A DNA stretch of 51,980 nucleotides. Source: Hyphomicrobiales bacterium. GTDB taxonomy: Bacteria > Pseudomonadota > Alphaproteobacteria > Rhizobiales > Xanthobacteraceae. Below, one piece after another: positions 25,235 to 34,116 of this stretch (positions are counted from its first letter, which is position 1; every line of letters starts with the position of its first letter). A model generated the notes under the pieces. It was not told where the DNA came from. It saw nothing but the letters and a program-made list of their open reading frames with translations, and did no database searches. The stretch spans positions 1 through 51,980 of the forward strand of contig JACPOA010000102.1 in NCBI GenBank assembly GCA_016185205.1. Reading direction: 5' to 3'. A program made the translations under genes and the position numbers.

Positions 25235-26704
25235 ATGATCTTTCGAGCCATTGAACGATGGCGGACTGGGCGGAATTGGGGCTTCGGATTTGCCGTTGTC
25301 GCCTTTCTCCTCGCCTTCGGCATGCGCTATGGCCTGAATGACTGGTTGCCTGCTGGAGCCCTACCTTTCCTCTTCTTCGTTCTCGCAGTGATTGTGACAG
25401 CCTTCTTTGCCGGTCTGTGGCCTGGCGTTTTATGCGCCGCTTTGTCCGGGTTGGCCGCGTGGTACTTCTTTCTGCCACCGCTAAACTCCTTCGCGTTAAA
25501 CCTTCAGAACGTACTCAACCTCGGCGCCTACGCCCTCGTCGTCACGCTTGCTATTTTGCCAATTCATTACCTCGATATGGTTCTAAAGCGACTGCAAAGT
25601 GCCGAGGCGAGCAAGGCTGTTTTCGCACGCCAGCGCGAAGCCATGTTTGAAGCCGACCCGAATGGAATCCTGCTCGTCGACCACAGCGGCCGCATCAACC
25701 TGCTCAATGCGCAGGGGGCGAAGCTGTTTGGCTACGGCCGCGAGGAATTGATCGGCCAACTGGTCGACACGTTGGTGCCCGCCCGGTTTCGCGGCCGTCA
25801 CGCGGCTTTACGCGCTGGGTTTGCCGCGCAACCTTCGATGAGGGCCATGGGAGCGGGGCGAGACCTCTATGGTCTACGCAAAGATGGCAGCGAATTTCCC
25901 ATTGAGATCGGCTTGAGCCCGTTTGCAAGCGAGGGCGCTGAAATGGTGCAAGCGATCATCATCGATATTACCGAACGGAAACGCGCCGAAGAACGTCTGC
26001 GCCAAGCCTATGCGGAGGCGGAGAAAGAGCGGGCGAGAGCGGAAACCTTCGCGCAACAGCGCGAAACGATGTTCACCGAGCTGCAACACCGGGTGGCCAA
26101 TAATTTGCAGCTCGTGGCGGGCATGCTCAATCTTGAACGCACGCACGTCGCCGATCAGCGCGCTAAGGAAGCCCTCACCACCTCCATCATGCGACTCACG
26201 CTGATCAGCAAGCTGCATCGCAAGCTGCACGATCCTGATGGCATCCAAATCGATTATGGCGCGTTCCTCCAAGAACTCTGCGACGACATCGTGACGTCTT
26301 GGGGCGCACCCAGCGTTAAATGTCTGGTCAATTCGGTCAATGTGACGATCCCCGCCGACAAGGCTATTCCCATCGCGCTGGTCGCGACCGAACTGATAAG
26401 CAACGCCCTGGAACATGCGTTTGACGGACGGCCGCAGGGAACGATCAATATCGACCTCGGAAGGGACGATGACGGTGCGATCACGTTGACGGTGAGCGAC
26501 GATGGCATCGGACTTCCGGACGGCTTCGTCGCGGAGAACTCGACAAGTCTGGGGCTGCGCATCATTCGGGGCCTCACGGCGCAACTCGGTGGCCGGTTCG
26601 AGATGGTCAACGGCAAGGGCGCGACCTTCAGCCTCATTATTCCCGACACCGTGCCGTTGTCGCTTGGCCAGCATCAGCCATCGGGAAACGTTTCATTAAA
26701 CTGA
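25235..26704 (+). CDS. Membrane PAS sensor histidine kinase (HisKA_2 type)
   Basis: A 489-aa protein. Four hydrophobic segments in residues 16-112 resemble the DUF4118 membrane module of KdpD (YFFLPPLNSFAL is the hallmark). They are followed by a PAS domain at about 130-245 (GILLVDHSGRINLLNAQGAK), a coiled-coil linker, and a HisKA_2 dimerisation box TELQHRVANNLQLVAGML with phospho-acceptor His285. The HATPase domain has ATELISNALEHAF and SDDGIGLPDG. Such kinases often drive general stress or light/energy responses in alphaproteobacteria, but no response regulator is adjacent. The neighbouring Crp/Fnr gene is read in the opposite direction. Confidence 0.92.
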   Translation: MIFRAIERWRTGRNWGFGFAVVAFLLAFGMRYGLNDWLPAGALPFLFFVLAVIVTAFFAGLWPGVLCAALSGLAAWYFFLPPLNSFALNLQNVLNLGAYALVVTLAILPIHYLDMVLKRLQSAEASKAVFARQREAMFEADPNGILLVDHSGRINLLNAQGAKLFGYGREELIGQLVDTLVPARFRGRHAALRAGFAAQPSMRAMGAGRDLYGLRKDGSEFPIEIGLSPFASEGAEMVQAIIIDITERKRAEERLRQAYAEAEKERARAETFAQQRETMFTELQHRVANNLQLVAGMLNLERTHVADQRAKEALTTSIMRLTLISKLHRKLHDPDGIQIDYGAFLQELCDDIVTSWGAPSVKCLVNSVNVTIPADKAIPIALVATELISNALEHAFDGRPQGTINIDLGRDDDGAITLTVSDDGIGLPDGFVAENSTSLGLRIIRGLTAQLGGRFEMVNGKGATFSLIIPDTVPLSLGQHQPSGNVSLN

Positions 26705-26826
26705 GGCCTGCCGTCGACTTTCGACTGGCACCTAGCGGACATGCCGCGACTGCCATCGAGAGTCCGCTGTCGGTGGCAGAGCGAACATCCGCCACCGACT
26801 TAACCCGCCCACGACCTGGCCTCTAA

Positions 26827-27507
26827 TCAGGCCTCCTCGTCTTTCTTCTTGGCCTTCTTGGCGGCCTTGGCCGGCTTGTCTGCGTCGGTCGTGGCCACGG
26901 CTTCGCCGCCGGCGTCGGCTTGTTCTTCACCTTCTTGCAGCGCCTTGGCCGCTTCCGGCTCGAAGAAGGCTTCCGCATTGGCCAGCGCCGCGGCCGCTTC
27001 CTCCTCGGCATCCTCGCGCCGCACGGTGACGTTCTCGCCGCGCGCGATACGCTCGGCTTCCGCCTGACTGCGCGCGACGATGACGGTGATGGAAACTTCA
27101 ACGTCCGGATGCAGCGCCAGCGGCACCTTGTACTGGCCGATCGATTTGATCGGCGTGTTGAGCGTCACATGCGAGCGGTTGATCTCGGCGCCGTCGGCCT
27201 TCATCAGGCCGGCGATGTCGCGTGGGCTGACCGAGCCGAACAGCTGGCCGCTTTCGCTCGCCTGCCGGATCACCGTATAGCTCTTGCCGTCGACCTTGGC
27301 GGCGGTTTCGCCGGCGACACCCTTGGCCTCGAGGCTCTTGGCCTGCAGCTCGCCCTTCATGCCTTCGAAGCGCGACTTGTTATCGGCGGTGGCGCGCAAC
27401 GCCTTGCCGCGCGGCAGCAGGAAATTGCGGGCGTAGCCGTCTTTCACGCGCACGACGTCGCCCATTTGACCGAGTTTGCCGATGCGCTCAAGCAGGATCA
27501 CTTCCAT
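26827..27507 (-). CDS. rplI: 50S ribosomal protein L9
   Basis: Starts at ATG 27507 with AAGGAG upstream. The product is 226 aa, longer than the usual 150. Residues 1-50 are the classic rRNA-binding N-domain ([31 protein letters not shown]). After the long helix and the C-terminal domain (residues up to about 150) comes an extension rich in Ala, Glu and finally Lys ([14 protein letters not shown]), as seen in many Hyphomicrobiales. It is the last gene of the rpsF-rpsR-DUF2232-rplI group. Confidence 0.96.
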   Translation of the reverse strand: MEVILLERIGKLGQMGDVVRVKDGYARNFLLPRGKALRATADNKSRFEGMKGELQAKSLEAKGVAGETAAKVDGKSYTVIRQASESGQLFGSVSPRDIAGLMKADGAEINRSHVTLNTPIKSIGQYKVPLALHPDVEVSITVIVARSQAEAERIARGENVTVRREDAEEEAAAALANAEAFFEPEAAKALQEGEEQADAGGEAVATTDADKPAKAAKKAKKKDEEA

Positions 27508-27575
27508 TGTCGTTACTCCTTGATCTGAATTTGTTGGGTTGTTGGATTCGAATGTCGGGTTGCTGGTCTCGATGG

Positions 27576-28571
27576 TCAGGTCACGGCGGGCGGTCCGCGT
27601 TTTTGCGCGACGCGCGCGCGGATATTGAAGGCGATCTCGACCAGGCCGAGCAGGCAGAGCGCCAGCACCGGCCAGCCGAACACGAGCACGGCTGCATAGA
27701 CGCCGCCGAGCAGGAAGCCGCGGCTGTTGATGCCTTGCGTGATGGCATGCAGCACCGCGAAGCCGAGTACGCCAAAGGCCATCAGCAGGCTGGCCGACAA
27801 CACGCCGGCGATGATGCCGATCAGGCCGCCGAGAAAGCTCAAACCCATGGCGATGGCGAGCGCCGCCGCCGCCAGCGGCGGGAATGTCATGGCCGAGAGC
27901 TGCGGCCAGGGCCGCTTCAGTAGGCCGGAAAATTTCACGATGCGCGCGGAGAGCCACAGGTTGAACGTGTTGGTGATGGTGGCGAGCACCGCCGCCGCCG
28001 CCGGAATCGCCGCCACCAAAAAGTCGATCAGCCGCTCGGCATTGCTGACGCCGGGCACCGAGAGCGGCGCGCCCGCCGGCGCGCCGGTTTCGATGCGCAG
28101 CATGCGCGAGAGCGCCTGGTGCAGCCCGGCGCGGAAACTTTCCGCATCGGTGCCGAAATTGGGGATGGCGACCACCACGATCAGCGCGGCGAGCACCGCC
28201 GCCCACACCACCAGCCGGCCGGGCGGATACCATTCGAGCGCGGCCGCACTGCCGCCATTGGGGCCGTGGCCGCCGACCGTCGCCGGACGCGCCAGCATGG
28301 CGAGATAGCCAAGCCACCAAGCCGGGATGCCGGCGCCGGCCAGGAAGGCGAAGAAGAACACCGTGCCGAACACCAGCCCGAGCGCGAGCGCGGCCGAAAG
28401 CGCGGCCGTCAGCGCCGCCCAATGGCTCCAGCCGATTCCGGCGATCATGATCGGCAACGGCGCAAGATAGAACAGGATGATCGACAGCCACGAGCCCGAC
28501 GTCACCGAGGCGAACAGCAAAGCCGCCGCGGCGCCAGCACCGATACCGATCAATCCGAGTTGCATCATCAC
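27576..28571 (-). CDS. DUF2232 polytopic membrane protein
   Basis: A 331-aa protein, hydrophobic along most of its length with roughly eight membrane segments. The start is GTG 28571 or ATG 28568. Members of this family sit between rpsR and rplI in many alphaproteobacteria, and in other bacteria resemble the substrate-binding S components of ECF-type transporters or YybS proteins. The family signature near the end ([20 protein letters not shown]) fits. Function is unknown. It is probably transcribed with the ribosomal genes (88 bp after rpsR, 68 bp before rplI). Confidence 0.88.
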   Translation of the reverse strand: MMMQLGLIGIGAGAAAALLFASVTSGSWLSIILFYLAPLPIMIAGIGWSHWAALTAALSAALALGLVFGTVFFFAFLAGAGIPAWWLGYLAMLARPATVGGHGPNGGSAAALEWYPPGRLVVWAAVLAALIVVVAIPNFGTDAESFRAGLHQALSRMLRIETGAPAGAPLSVPGVSNAERLIDFLVAAIPAAAAVLATITNTFNLWLSARIVKFSGLLKRPWPQLSAMTFPPLAAAALAIAMGLSFLGGLIGIIAGVLSASLLMAFGVLGFAVLHAITQGINSRGFLLGGVYAAVLVFGWPVLALCLLGLVEIAFNIRARVAQKRGPPAVT

Positions 28572-28659
28572 GAGCTGTCCCGCTCTTCGAGCGGTTAGAG
28601 ACGGAACGCGTCCGTCCCAACCATCGGCTCGCGGGACGATCCCGCAAGCCTCGTTTGTC

Positions 28660-28923
28660 TTATCTTATCACGTAAGGCAGCAGGCCAAGGAAGCGCGAGC
28701 GTTTGATCGCCTGGGCCAGTTCGCGCTGCTTCTTGGCCGACACCGCGGTGATGCGGCTCGGCACGATCTTGCCGCGCTCCGACACGTAGCGCTGCAACAG
28801 CTTGACGTCCTTGTAGTCGATCTTCGGCGCATTGGCGCCGGAGAACGGACAGGTCTTACGACGGCGGAAGAAAGGTCGGCGGGCTCCGCCGCCACCACCA
28901 CCAGCTTGCGATCCAAATGCCAT
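28660..28923 (-). CDS. rpsR: 30S ribosomal protein S18
   Basis: An 87-aa basic protein that pairs with S6 on the platform of the small subunit. Typical blocks are [50 protein letters not shown] and [14 protein letters not shown]. The N-terminus has a Gly run (GGGGGG) common in the group. It is 3 bp after rpsF. Confidence 0.97.
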   Translation of the reverse strand: MAFGSQAGGGGGGARRPFFRRRKTCPFSGANAPKIDYKDVKLLQRYVSERGKIVPSRITAVSAKKQRELAQAIKRSRFLGLLPYVIR

Positions 28924-28926
28924 GGT

Positions 28927-29370
28927 CTATTCCTCCACCGCTGCGACTTCGACGTCGTCATCGCGACGCGGACGGCGTGGACGATCGCCACGGTCGCCCC
29001 GATCCCCGCGATCCCCGCGATCACCACGGTCGCCGCGATCATCGCGGTCGGATTTGCGCATCATCGCGGAGGGGCCTTCCTCGTGCGCCTCGACCCGAAT
29101 GGTGAGGTAGCGCAGCACGTCTTCGCTGAGCCGTTCCTGGCGCTCGACCTCGTTGAGCGCGGCCGACGGCGCATCGACGTTGAGCAGCGTCAGGTGCGCC
29201 TTGCGGTTCTTGGCGATGCGGTAGGACAGCGACTTGAGGCCCCAATATTCGGTCTTGGTGATCTTGCCGCCGGCCTCGGCAATGACTCCGCTGAGCTTGG
29301 CGGTCAATTCCTCGACCTGCTGCGTGCTCAGATCCTGGCGCGCAAGATAGACGTGTTCGTATAGCGGCAT
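28927..29370 (-). CDS. rpsF: 30S ribosomal protein S6
   Basis: A 147-aa protein. The ferredoxin-like S6 core ([55 protein letters not shown]) is followed by a charged tail built from repeats of Asp-Arg-Gly ([12 protein letters not shown]) encoded by 9-bp repeats at about 28975-29045, then RRPRRDDD. Such tails are usual in alphaproteobacteria. It is the first gene of its operon, behind a leader of about 180 nt. Confidence 0.97.
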   Translation of the reverse strand: MPLYEHVYLARQDLSTQQVEELTAKLSGVIAEAGGKITKTEYWGLKSLSYRIAKNRKAHLTLLNVDAPSAALNEVERQERLSEDVLRYLTIRVEAHEEGPSAMMRKSDRDDRGDRGDRGDRGDRGDRGDRPRRPRRDDDVEVAAVEE

Positions 29371-29554
29371 GAAATGCCTTTCCTTTTTTCACCCATGGCC
29401 GCGACCCTGGCGCCTAGCCCCTCGAGCCCTTCGGGAAAGGCTCGAATGCTCTGAAGGCGGGAACACGGGACGACGGGCACAAGGGCCCTACCGTTCATGA
29501 CCGAAGGCCATGAAACCGGCCGTCCGTTCAGCTCCCAACCAGGATCGACGGAAC
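29371..29554 (-). promoter_or_regulatory. rpsF leader with hairpins (possible S6:S18 autoregulatory leader)
   Basis: Between the predicted promoter and rpsF lie about 180 nt. One hairpin is CGAGCCTTT-CCCG-AAGGGCTCG (29423-29444; nine pairs, one G-U). A second, further upstream, is CATGGCC-TTC-GGTCATG. Many bacteria control this operon by S6:S18 binding to the leader. I cannot confirm the S6:S18 consensus by eye. No T-run follows either hairpin. Confidence 0.5.
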
Positions 29555-29560
29555 GCTCGG

Positions 29561-29588
29561 TTTATAGGGAGTTTTGCCGAAAAGGCAA
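29561..29588 (-). promoter_or_regulatory. Sigma-70-type promoter for the rpsF operon
   Basis: On the minus strand TTGCCT (29588-29583) and TATAAA (29566-29561) are separated by 16 bp. This is the clearest promoter I see in the window, and it points at rpsF. Transcription would begin near 29554. Confidence 0.7.
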
Positions 29589-29764
29589 GACGCTGATCCC
29601 GTCCATGCCATTGACGGTTTCGCTTCAGCTTGGGACCATTGATTGATGCATTTCAAGATTTTGGGCGAAATTTTGGTCGTTGAGACGTTCGCCACGGGAT
29701 CTGGAATCCGCGAGATCGCGCGTAAGGAACTCAAGATTAAGCACCTGCTTTGAAACGCGAAACC

Positions 29765-29995
29765 ATGGCAAAGCCGCAAGCAAAACAATTGGTCGTCTGC
29801 GTCAACAATGAAGGCTACCCAGCCTCGCTTGAGAAACGGAAAATCTACCTTTCGATTCGTGACCCGGGTGCGGAGAAACACGGTCTGCTCAGGATCGTCG
29901 ACGAATCCGGCGACGATTACCTCTATCCGAAGGCGTTTTTCAGATCGATCGCGTTGCCGCAGTCCGTCAAAAAGGCGGTTTTATCTGCTGCCTAG
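29765..29995 (+). CDS. Small conserved unknown protein (76 aa)
   Basis: From ATG 29765 the product is 76 aa. It has the look of a compact beta domain: QLVVCVNNEGYPASLEKRKI, then GLLRIVDESGDDYLYPKAFF and PQSVKKAV. From memory, similar small proteins (VVCVxNxGYPASLExRK...DESGEDYLYP) are widespread in proteobacteria, without known function. It is convergent with the 79-aa gene, and the two stop codons overlap in CTAG at 29992-29995. Confidence 0.8.
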   Translation: MAKPQAKQLVVCVNNEGYPASLEKRKIYLSIRDPGAEKHGLLRIVDESGDDYLYPKAFFRSIALPQSVKKAVLSAA

Positions 29996-30231
29996 GCCGC
30001 CCGCGGGCCGCCGCTGCGGTTGTCGCGTTGCAGCCGCTCGGCCAGCTTGACCGCCAGATCGACGCCTTCCCGGATCTGACGCGCGGCATCCGGACTGTTA
30101 TTGTCGGGAACCTTGCGCATGTCGTTGAGCGCTTCCAGCAGCCGCTCGAGATTATGCGCCAAAAGCTGCTGGCGGAACTCGGGGTCTTTGCGGGCCCGAT
30201 CGAGGTCGTTCTCGCTGACCAGGTCGCTCAT
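29992..30231 (-). CDS. Small helical unknown protein (79 aa)
   Basis: From ATG 30231 the product is 79 aa, mostly helical and charged (SENDLDRARKDPEFRQQLLA, LERLLEALNDMRKV, GVDLAVKLAERLQRDN). No signal peptide or membrane segment. I do not recognise a named family, but the position between rpsF and fabD, the codon bias and the absence of better frames support a real gene. It is divergent from fabD, 164 bp away. Confidence 0.72.
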   Translation of the reverse strand: MSDLVSENDLDRARKDPEFRQQLLAHNLERLLEALNDMRKVPDNNSPDAARQIREGVDLAVKLAERLQRDNRSGGPRAA

Positions 30232-30395
30232 CGCTGGGTCCTCAATCGTTAACGCCGACCCTAGCCGACGGAGTCTTGTCGTCAGGTTACCGGCGGGCCC
30301 ACAACTTGACAGAACCCCGTATCGCGGTGTCTTTCGGCCCATTATCGAGGCGCCGCGCGCCAAAAAGGGCACGGCAAGGGGCAAAGGCCAGGGGC

Positions 30396-31343
30396 ATGGC
30401 GGTCGCTTTCGTATTTCCGGGTCAGGGCAGCCAGACGGTCGGCATGGGCAAGGCGCTGGCGGCGAATTTCCCAGCCGCCGCCAAAGTCTTTGCCGAAGTG
30501 GACGAGGCGCTCGGCGACAAGCTCAGCTCCATCATCTTCGAGGGGCCGGCCGACAGGCTCACCCTCACCGAAAACGCCCAGCCGGCGCTGATGGCCATGT
30601 CGCTCGCCGCCCTGCGCGTGCTGGAGCAGGAGGCTGGGTTCGATCTTGCGCGCGACGCGCAGTTCGTGGCCGGCCATTCGCTCGGCGAATATTCGGCGCT
30701 GGCCGCCGCCGGCGCCTTCACGCTCGCCGATACCGCGCGGCTCTTACGCACGCGCGGGCAGGCCATGCAGAAGGCGGTGCCGGTCGGCGTCGGCGCCATG
30801 GCGGCGCTCATCGGGCTCGAATTCGATGCCGCCGCCGCGGTCGCGGCCGAAGCCGCGCAAGGCCAGGTTTGCCAGGCCGCCAACGACAATGGCGGCGGCC
30901 AGGTGGTGGTGTCCGGCGACAAGGCCGCGGTCGAGCGCGCGGTGGAGATCGCCAAGGGCAAGGGCGCCAAGCGCGCGATGATTTTACCGGTATCCGCGCC
31001 CTTCCATTGCGCGCTGATGCAGCCCGCCGCCGCGGCCATGGCCGACGCTTTGTCAAAGGTATCGATCAAGCCGCCGGTGGTGCCGGTGGTCGCCAATGTG
31101 CTGGCCAAGCCGATCCAAGACCCGGTCGAGATCGTGCGCGCGCTGGTGACGCAGGTCACCGGTACCGTGCGCTGGCGCGAGTCGGTCGCCTTCATGGCGG
31201 GCGCCGGCGTCACGCGCTTCACCGAAATCGGCACCGGCAAGGTGCTCGGCGGCCTGATCAAGCGCATCGCCGAGGGCGCCACCACCAGCGCGGTCGGCAG
31301 CCCTGAAGACATCGCGGCGTTCAAGGCCGCGCAAACTCATTAG
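30396..31343 (+). CDS. fabD: Malonyl-CoA:ACP transacylase
   Basis: Loads malonyl groups onto acyl carrier protein to start fatty-acid elongation. From ATG 30396 it is 315 aa. Motifs are FVFPGQGSQTVGMG at the start, GHSLGEYSAL with nucleophile Ser95, PVSAPFHCALM with the catalytic His, and the GGG/QV segment DNGGGQVVVSG. The frame stays open upstream, but AAGG at a good distance and the family's usual N-terminus fix this start. fabG follows 9 bp later. Confidence 0.97.
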   Translation: MAVAFVFPGQGSQTVGMGKALAANFPAAAKVFAEVDEALGDKLSSIIFEGPADRLTLTENAQPALMAMSLAALRVLEQEAGFDLARDAQFVAGHSLGEYSALAAAGAFTLADTARLLRTRGQAMQKAVPVGVGAMAALIGLEFDAAAAVAAEAAQGQVCQAANDNGGGQVVVSGDKAAVERAVEIAKGKGAKRAMILPVSAPFHCALMQPAAAAMADALSKVSIKPPVVPVVANVLAKPIQDPVEIVRALVTQVTGTVRWRESVAFMAGAGVTRFTEIGTGKVLGGLIKRIAEGATTSAVGSPEDIAAFKAAQTH

Positions 31344-31352
31344 GAGTTCACT

Positions 31353-32090
31353 ATGTTCGATCTGAGCGGCAAGACCGCGCTGGTGACGGGCGCGACCGGC
31401 GGCATCGGGGCCGCGGTGGCGCGTGCGCTGCATGGCCAGGGCGCGACGGTGGCGATCTCCGGCACCAGGGCCGCGGTGCTCGATGCGCTGGCCAACGAGC
31501 TCGGCGCCCGCGTGCATGTGCTGCCCTGCGATCTCGCCGACAAGGACGCGGTCGAGAAACTGGTGCCGGATGCCGAAGCGAAGATGGAGAAGCTCGACAT
31601 CCTGGTCGCCAATGCCGGCGTCACCAAGGACAATCTGTTCGTGCAAATGCGCGACGAGGAATGGGATCAGGTCATCGCCATCAATCTGACCGCGACCTTC
31701 CGGCTCACGCGCGCCGCGGTGAAGGGCATGATGCGCCGCCGCTACGGGCGGGTGGTCGGCATTTCCTCGGTGGTCGGCGTCACCGGCAATCCGGGGCAGG
31801 GCAATTATACCGCCTCCAAGGCCGGCATGATCGGCATGATGAAGTCGGTGGCGGCCGAATATGCCAAGCGCAACGTCACCGCCAATTGCATCGCGCCCGG
31901 CTTCATCGCCACGCCGATGACCGACAAGCTCAACGACAAGCAGCGCGAGGCGATTTTGGGCCGCGTCCCCGCCGGCCGGCTGGGCACGCCCGCCGACGTG
32001 GCGGCGGCGGCGGTCTATCTGGCCTCCGACGAGGCCGCCTACATCACCGGCCAGACGCTGCACATCAACGGTGGGATGGCCATGTTTTAG
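31353..32090 (+). CDS. fabG: 3-oxoacyl-ACP reductase
   Basis: NADPH-dependent reduction of beta-ketoacyl-ACP in fatty-acid synthesis. The 245-aa SDR protein has TGATGGIGAAVA, NAGVTKDNLF, SSVVGVTGNPGQGNYTASKAG with the Ser-Tyr-Lys active site, and CIAPGFIATPMTDKL. Length is standard. It lies between fabD and acpP in the classic order, and is followed directly by a palindromic repeat. Confidence 0.97.
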   Translation: MFDLSGKTALVTGATGGIGAAVARALHGQGATVAISGTRAAVLDALANELGARVHVLPCDLADKDAVEKLVPDAEAKMEKLDILVANAGVTKDNLFVQMRDEEWDQVIAINLTATFRLTRAAVKGMMRRRYGRVVGISSVVGVTGNPGQGNYTASKAGMIGMMKSVAAEYAKRNVTANCIAPGFIATPMTDKLNDKQREAILGRVPAGRLGTPADVAAAAVYLASDEAAYITGQTLHINGGMAMF

Positions 32091-32140
32091 CGCATGATCC
32101 CGAAAAGTGGCTACCGCTGTTCGGATAAGATCATGCGCAG
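32091..32140. repeat. Rhizobiales-type palindromic repeat, copy 2
   Basis: GCATGATCCCGAAAAGTGG ... TTCGGATAAGATCATGCGC, beginning just after the fabG stop. It shares both ends with copy 1 at 8530-8577 and differs in the middle. It could serve as a stem-loop at the fabG transcript end. The remaining gap to acpP (32141-32380, 240 bp) must carry the acpP promoter. Confidence 0.85.
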
Positions 32141-32380
32141 AAAGGTGCGAAATGCTTGGCTTTTGCGGGCCCGCCCGGCTACGCTGGCGCGCGCTAGTCA
32201 ACGCATTTGAAGTATGGTAACCGAAATTCGGCTTGGCGGGGGCGGCCGATGGCGGATCGCAATATGTGCTCCGCGATCGGAAATGGTCACGCCACCGTCA
32301 ACCACGACGAGGCCAATGCCGCGATGGTTGCGATCTGATCCGGGTTGCAGCCCAAATCTAAAAAGCACGAGGTTGGAACG

Positions 32381-32620
32381 ATGAGTGACATTGCCGAGCG
32401 GGTGAAAAAGATCGTCGTGGAGCACCTTGGGGTGGAACCCGACAAGGTGACCGAGCAAGCGAGTTTTATCGACGACCTTGGCGCCGACAGTCTCGACACC
32501 GTCGAGCTCGTGATGGCCTTCGAAGAGGAATTCGGCTGCGAGATTCCCGACGATGCCGCCGAGACCATTCTGACCGTCGGCGATGCCGTCAAATTTCTCG
32601 AAAAGAACGCAAAAAGCTGA
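32381..32620 (+). CDS. acpP: Acyl carrier protein
   Basis: A 79-aa acidic four-helix protein that carries growing acyl chains on phosphopantetheine. The attachment serine is Ser37 in [10 protein letters not shown]. The start ([20 protein letters not shown]) and length are canonical, with GAGG upstream of ATG 32381. It is followed 138 bp later by fabF. Confidence 0.98.
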   Translation: MSDIAERVKKIVVEHLGVEPDKVTEQASFIDDLGADSLDTVELVMAFEEEFGCEIPDDAAETILTVGDAVKFLEKNAKS

Positions 32621-32758
32621 GCAACCGTCGGCGCGCCTGCTCAATAGCTTCACTAGTCGGTGGCCGATGAGCTGTGCGCGGTGCGCAAAGCGCAGACAAG
32701 TTGACGCAGTCTGCGCAAGCTTGCCTGCGTTGGCGTACCATTACGCTCGGAGCCGGTC

Positions 32759-34024
32759 ATGAGGCGTGTCGTCGTCACCGGGATGGGAATGCTGACGCCG
32801 CTCGCATGCGGCGTGGAGGCGACGTGGGCGCGCCTGCTCAAGGGCGAGAGCGGCGCCAAGAAGATCGATCGTTTCGATGTCTCCGACATCGCCTGCCAGA
32901 TCGCCTGCGTGATCCCGCGCGGCGACGGTTCGGACGGCACCTACAATCCCGATCAGTGGATGGAGCCGAAGGAGCAGCGCAAGGTCGACGAATTCATCGT
33001 CTACGCCATGTGCGCGGCGCGCCAGGCGCTCGACCATGCCGGCTGGCGGCCCGAGAGCTATGAGGATCAGACCTCGACCGGCGTGCTGATCGGCTCCGGC
33101 ATCGGCGGCATCGAGGGCATCGCTTCCATGGCGGTCACCCTGCACGAGAAGGGGCCGCGCCGGGTGTCGCCGTTCTTCATTCCCGGCCGCATCATCAATC
33201 TCGCTTCCGGCTTTGTGTCGATCGAGTTCGGCCTGAAGGGTCCCAACCATGCGGTGGTCACCGCCTGCTCGACCGGCGCGCATGCCATCGGCGATGCCGC
33301 CCGCATGGTCGCGCTCGGCGATGCCGATGTGATGGTGGCGGGCGGCAGCGAATCGCCGGTCAATCGCATGGCGCTGGCCGGCTTTGCCGCGCTACGCGCG
33401 CTCTCGACCAATTTCAACAACGAACCGAAACGCGCCTCGCGGCCCTACGACAAGGGCCGCGACGGCTTCGTGATGGGCGAGGGCGCCGGCGCCGTGGTGC
33501 TGGAAGAGCTCGAGCACGCCAAGGCGCGCGGCGCCACGATCCATGCGGAGCTGGTCGGCTACGGGCTGTCGGGCGACGCCTATCACATCACCGCGCCCTC
33601 GCCGGACGGCGACGGCGCCTTCCGCTGCATGAGCATGGCGATGAAACGCGCCGGCATCGCGCCCGGCGACATCGACTACATCAACGCGCACGGCACCTCG
33701 ACGCCGCTCGGCGACGAGATCGAGCTCGGCGCGGTGCAGCGCCTGGTCGGCAATGCCGCCGGCAAGATTTCGATGTCGTCGACCAAATCCTGCGTCGGCC
33801 ATCTGCTCGGCGCCGCCGGCGCGGTCGAGGCGATCTTCTCGATCCTGGCGATCCGCGACCGGGTCGCCCCGCCCACCATCAATCTCGACAACCCGTCGGT
33901 CGAAACCCCGATCGACCTGGTGCCGCACCAGGCGCGCCGGCGCGATATCGATATCGCGCTGTCGAACTCGTTCGGCTTCGGCGGCACCAACGCCTCGCTG
34001 ATCTTCCGCCGCTACGCGGAATAG
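32759..34024 (+). CDS. fabF: 3-oxoacyl-ACP synthase II
   Basis: Condensing enzyme of fatty-acid elongation. The 421-aa thiolase-fold protein has the nucleophile Cys170 in VVTACSTGAHAIG and the two catalytic histidines in NAHGTSTPLGD and KSCVGHLLGAAGAVE, with the C-terminal SNSFGFGGTNASLIF. Length is as expected. It sits in the conserved fabD-fabG-acpP-fabF-mltG order. Confidence 0.97.
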   Translation: MRRVVVTGMGMLTPLACGVEATWARLLKGESGAKKIDRFDVSDIACQIACVIPRGDGSDGTYNPDQWMEPKEQRKVDEFIVYAMCAARQALDHAGWRPESYEDQTSTGVLIGSGIGGIEGIASMAVTLHEKGPRRVSPFFIPGRIINLASGFVSIEFGLKGPNHAVVTACSTGAHAIGDAARMVALGDADVMVAGGSESPVNRMALAGFAALRALSTNFNNEPKRASRPYDKGRDGFVMGEGAGAVVLEELEHAKARGATIHAELVGYGLSGDAYHITAPSPDGDGAFRCMSMAMKRAGIAPGDIDYINAHGTSTPLGDEIELGAVQRLVGNAAGKISMSSTKSCVGHLLGAAGAVEAIFSILAIRDRVAPPTINLDNPSVETPIDLVPHQARRRDIDIALSNSFGFGGTNASLIFRRYAE

Positions 34025-34116
34025 CGCATGCGCAGGCCCCCAGCTTTCGCCATAATCCTTCCCAACCTTCGCCGCCTGCTGACGTTTATCGATTGTCGCC
34101 GTATGGGAGCGGGCGC

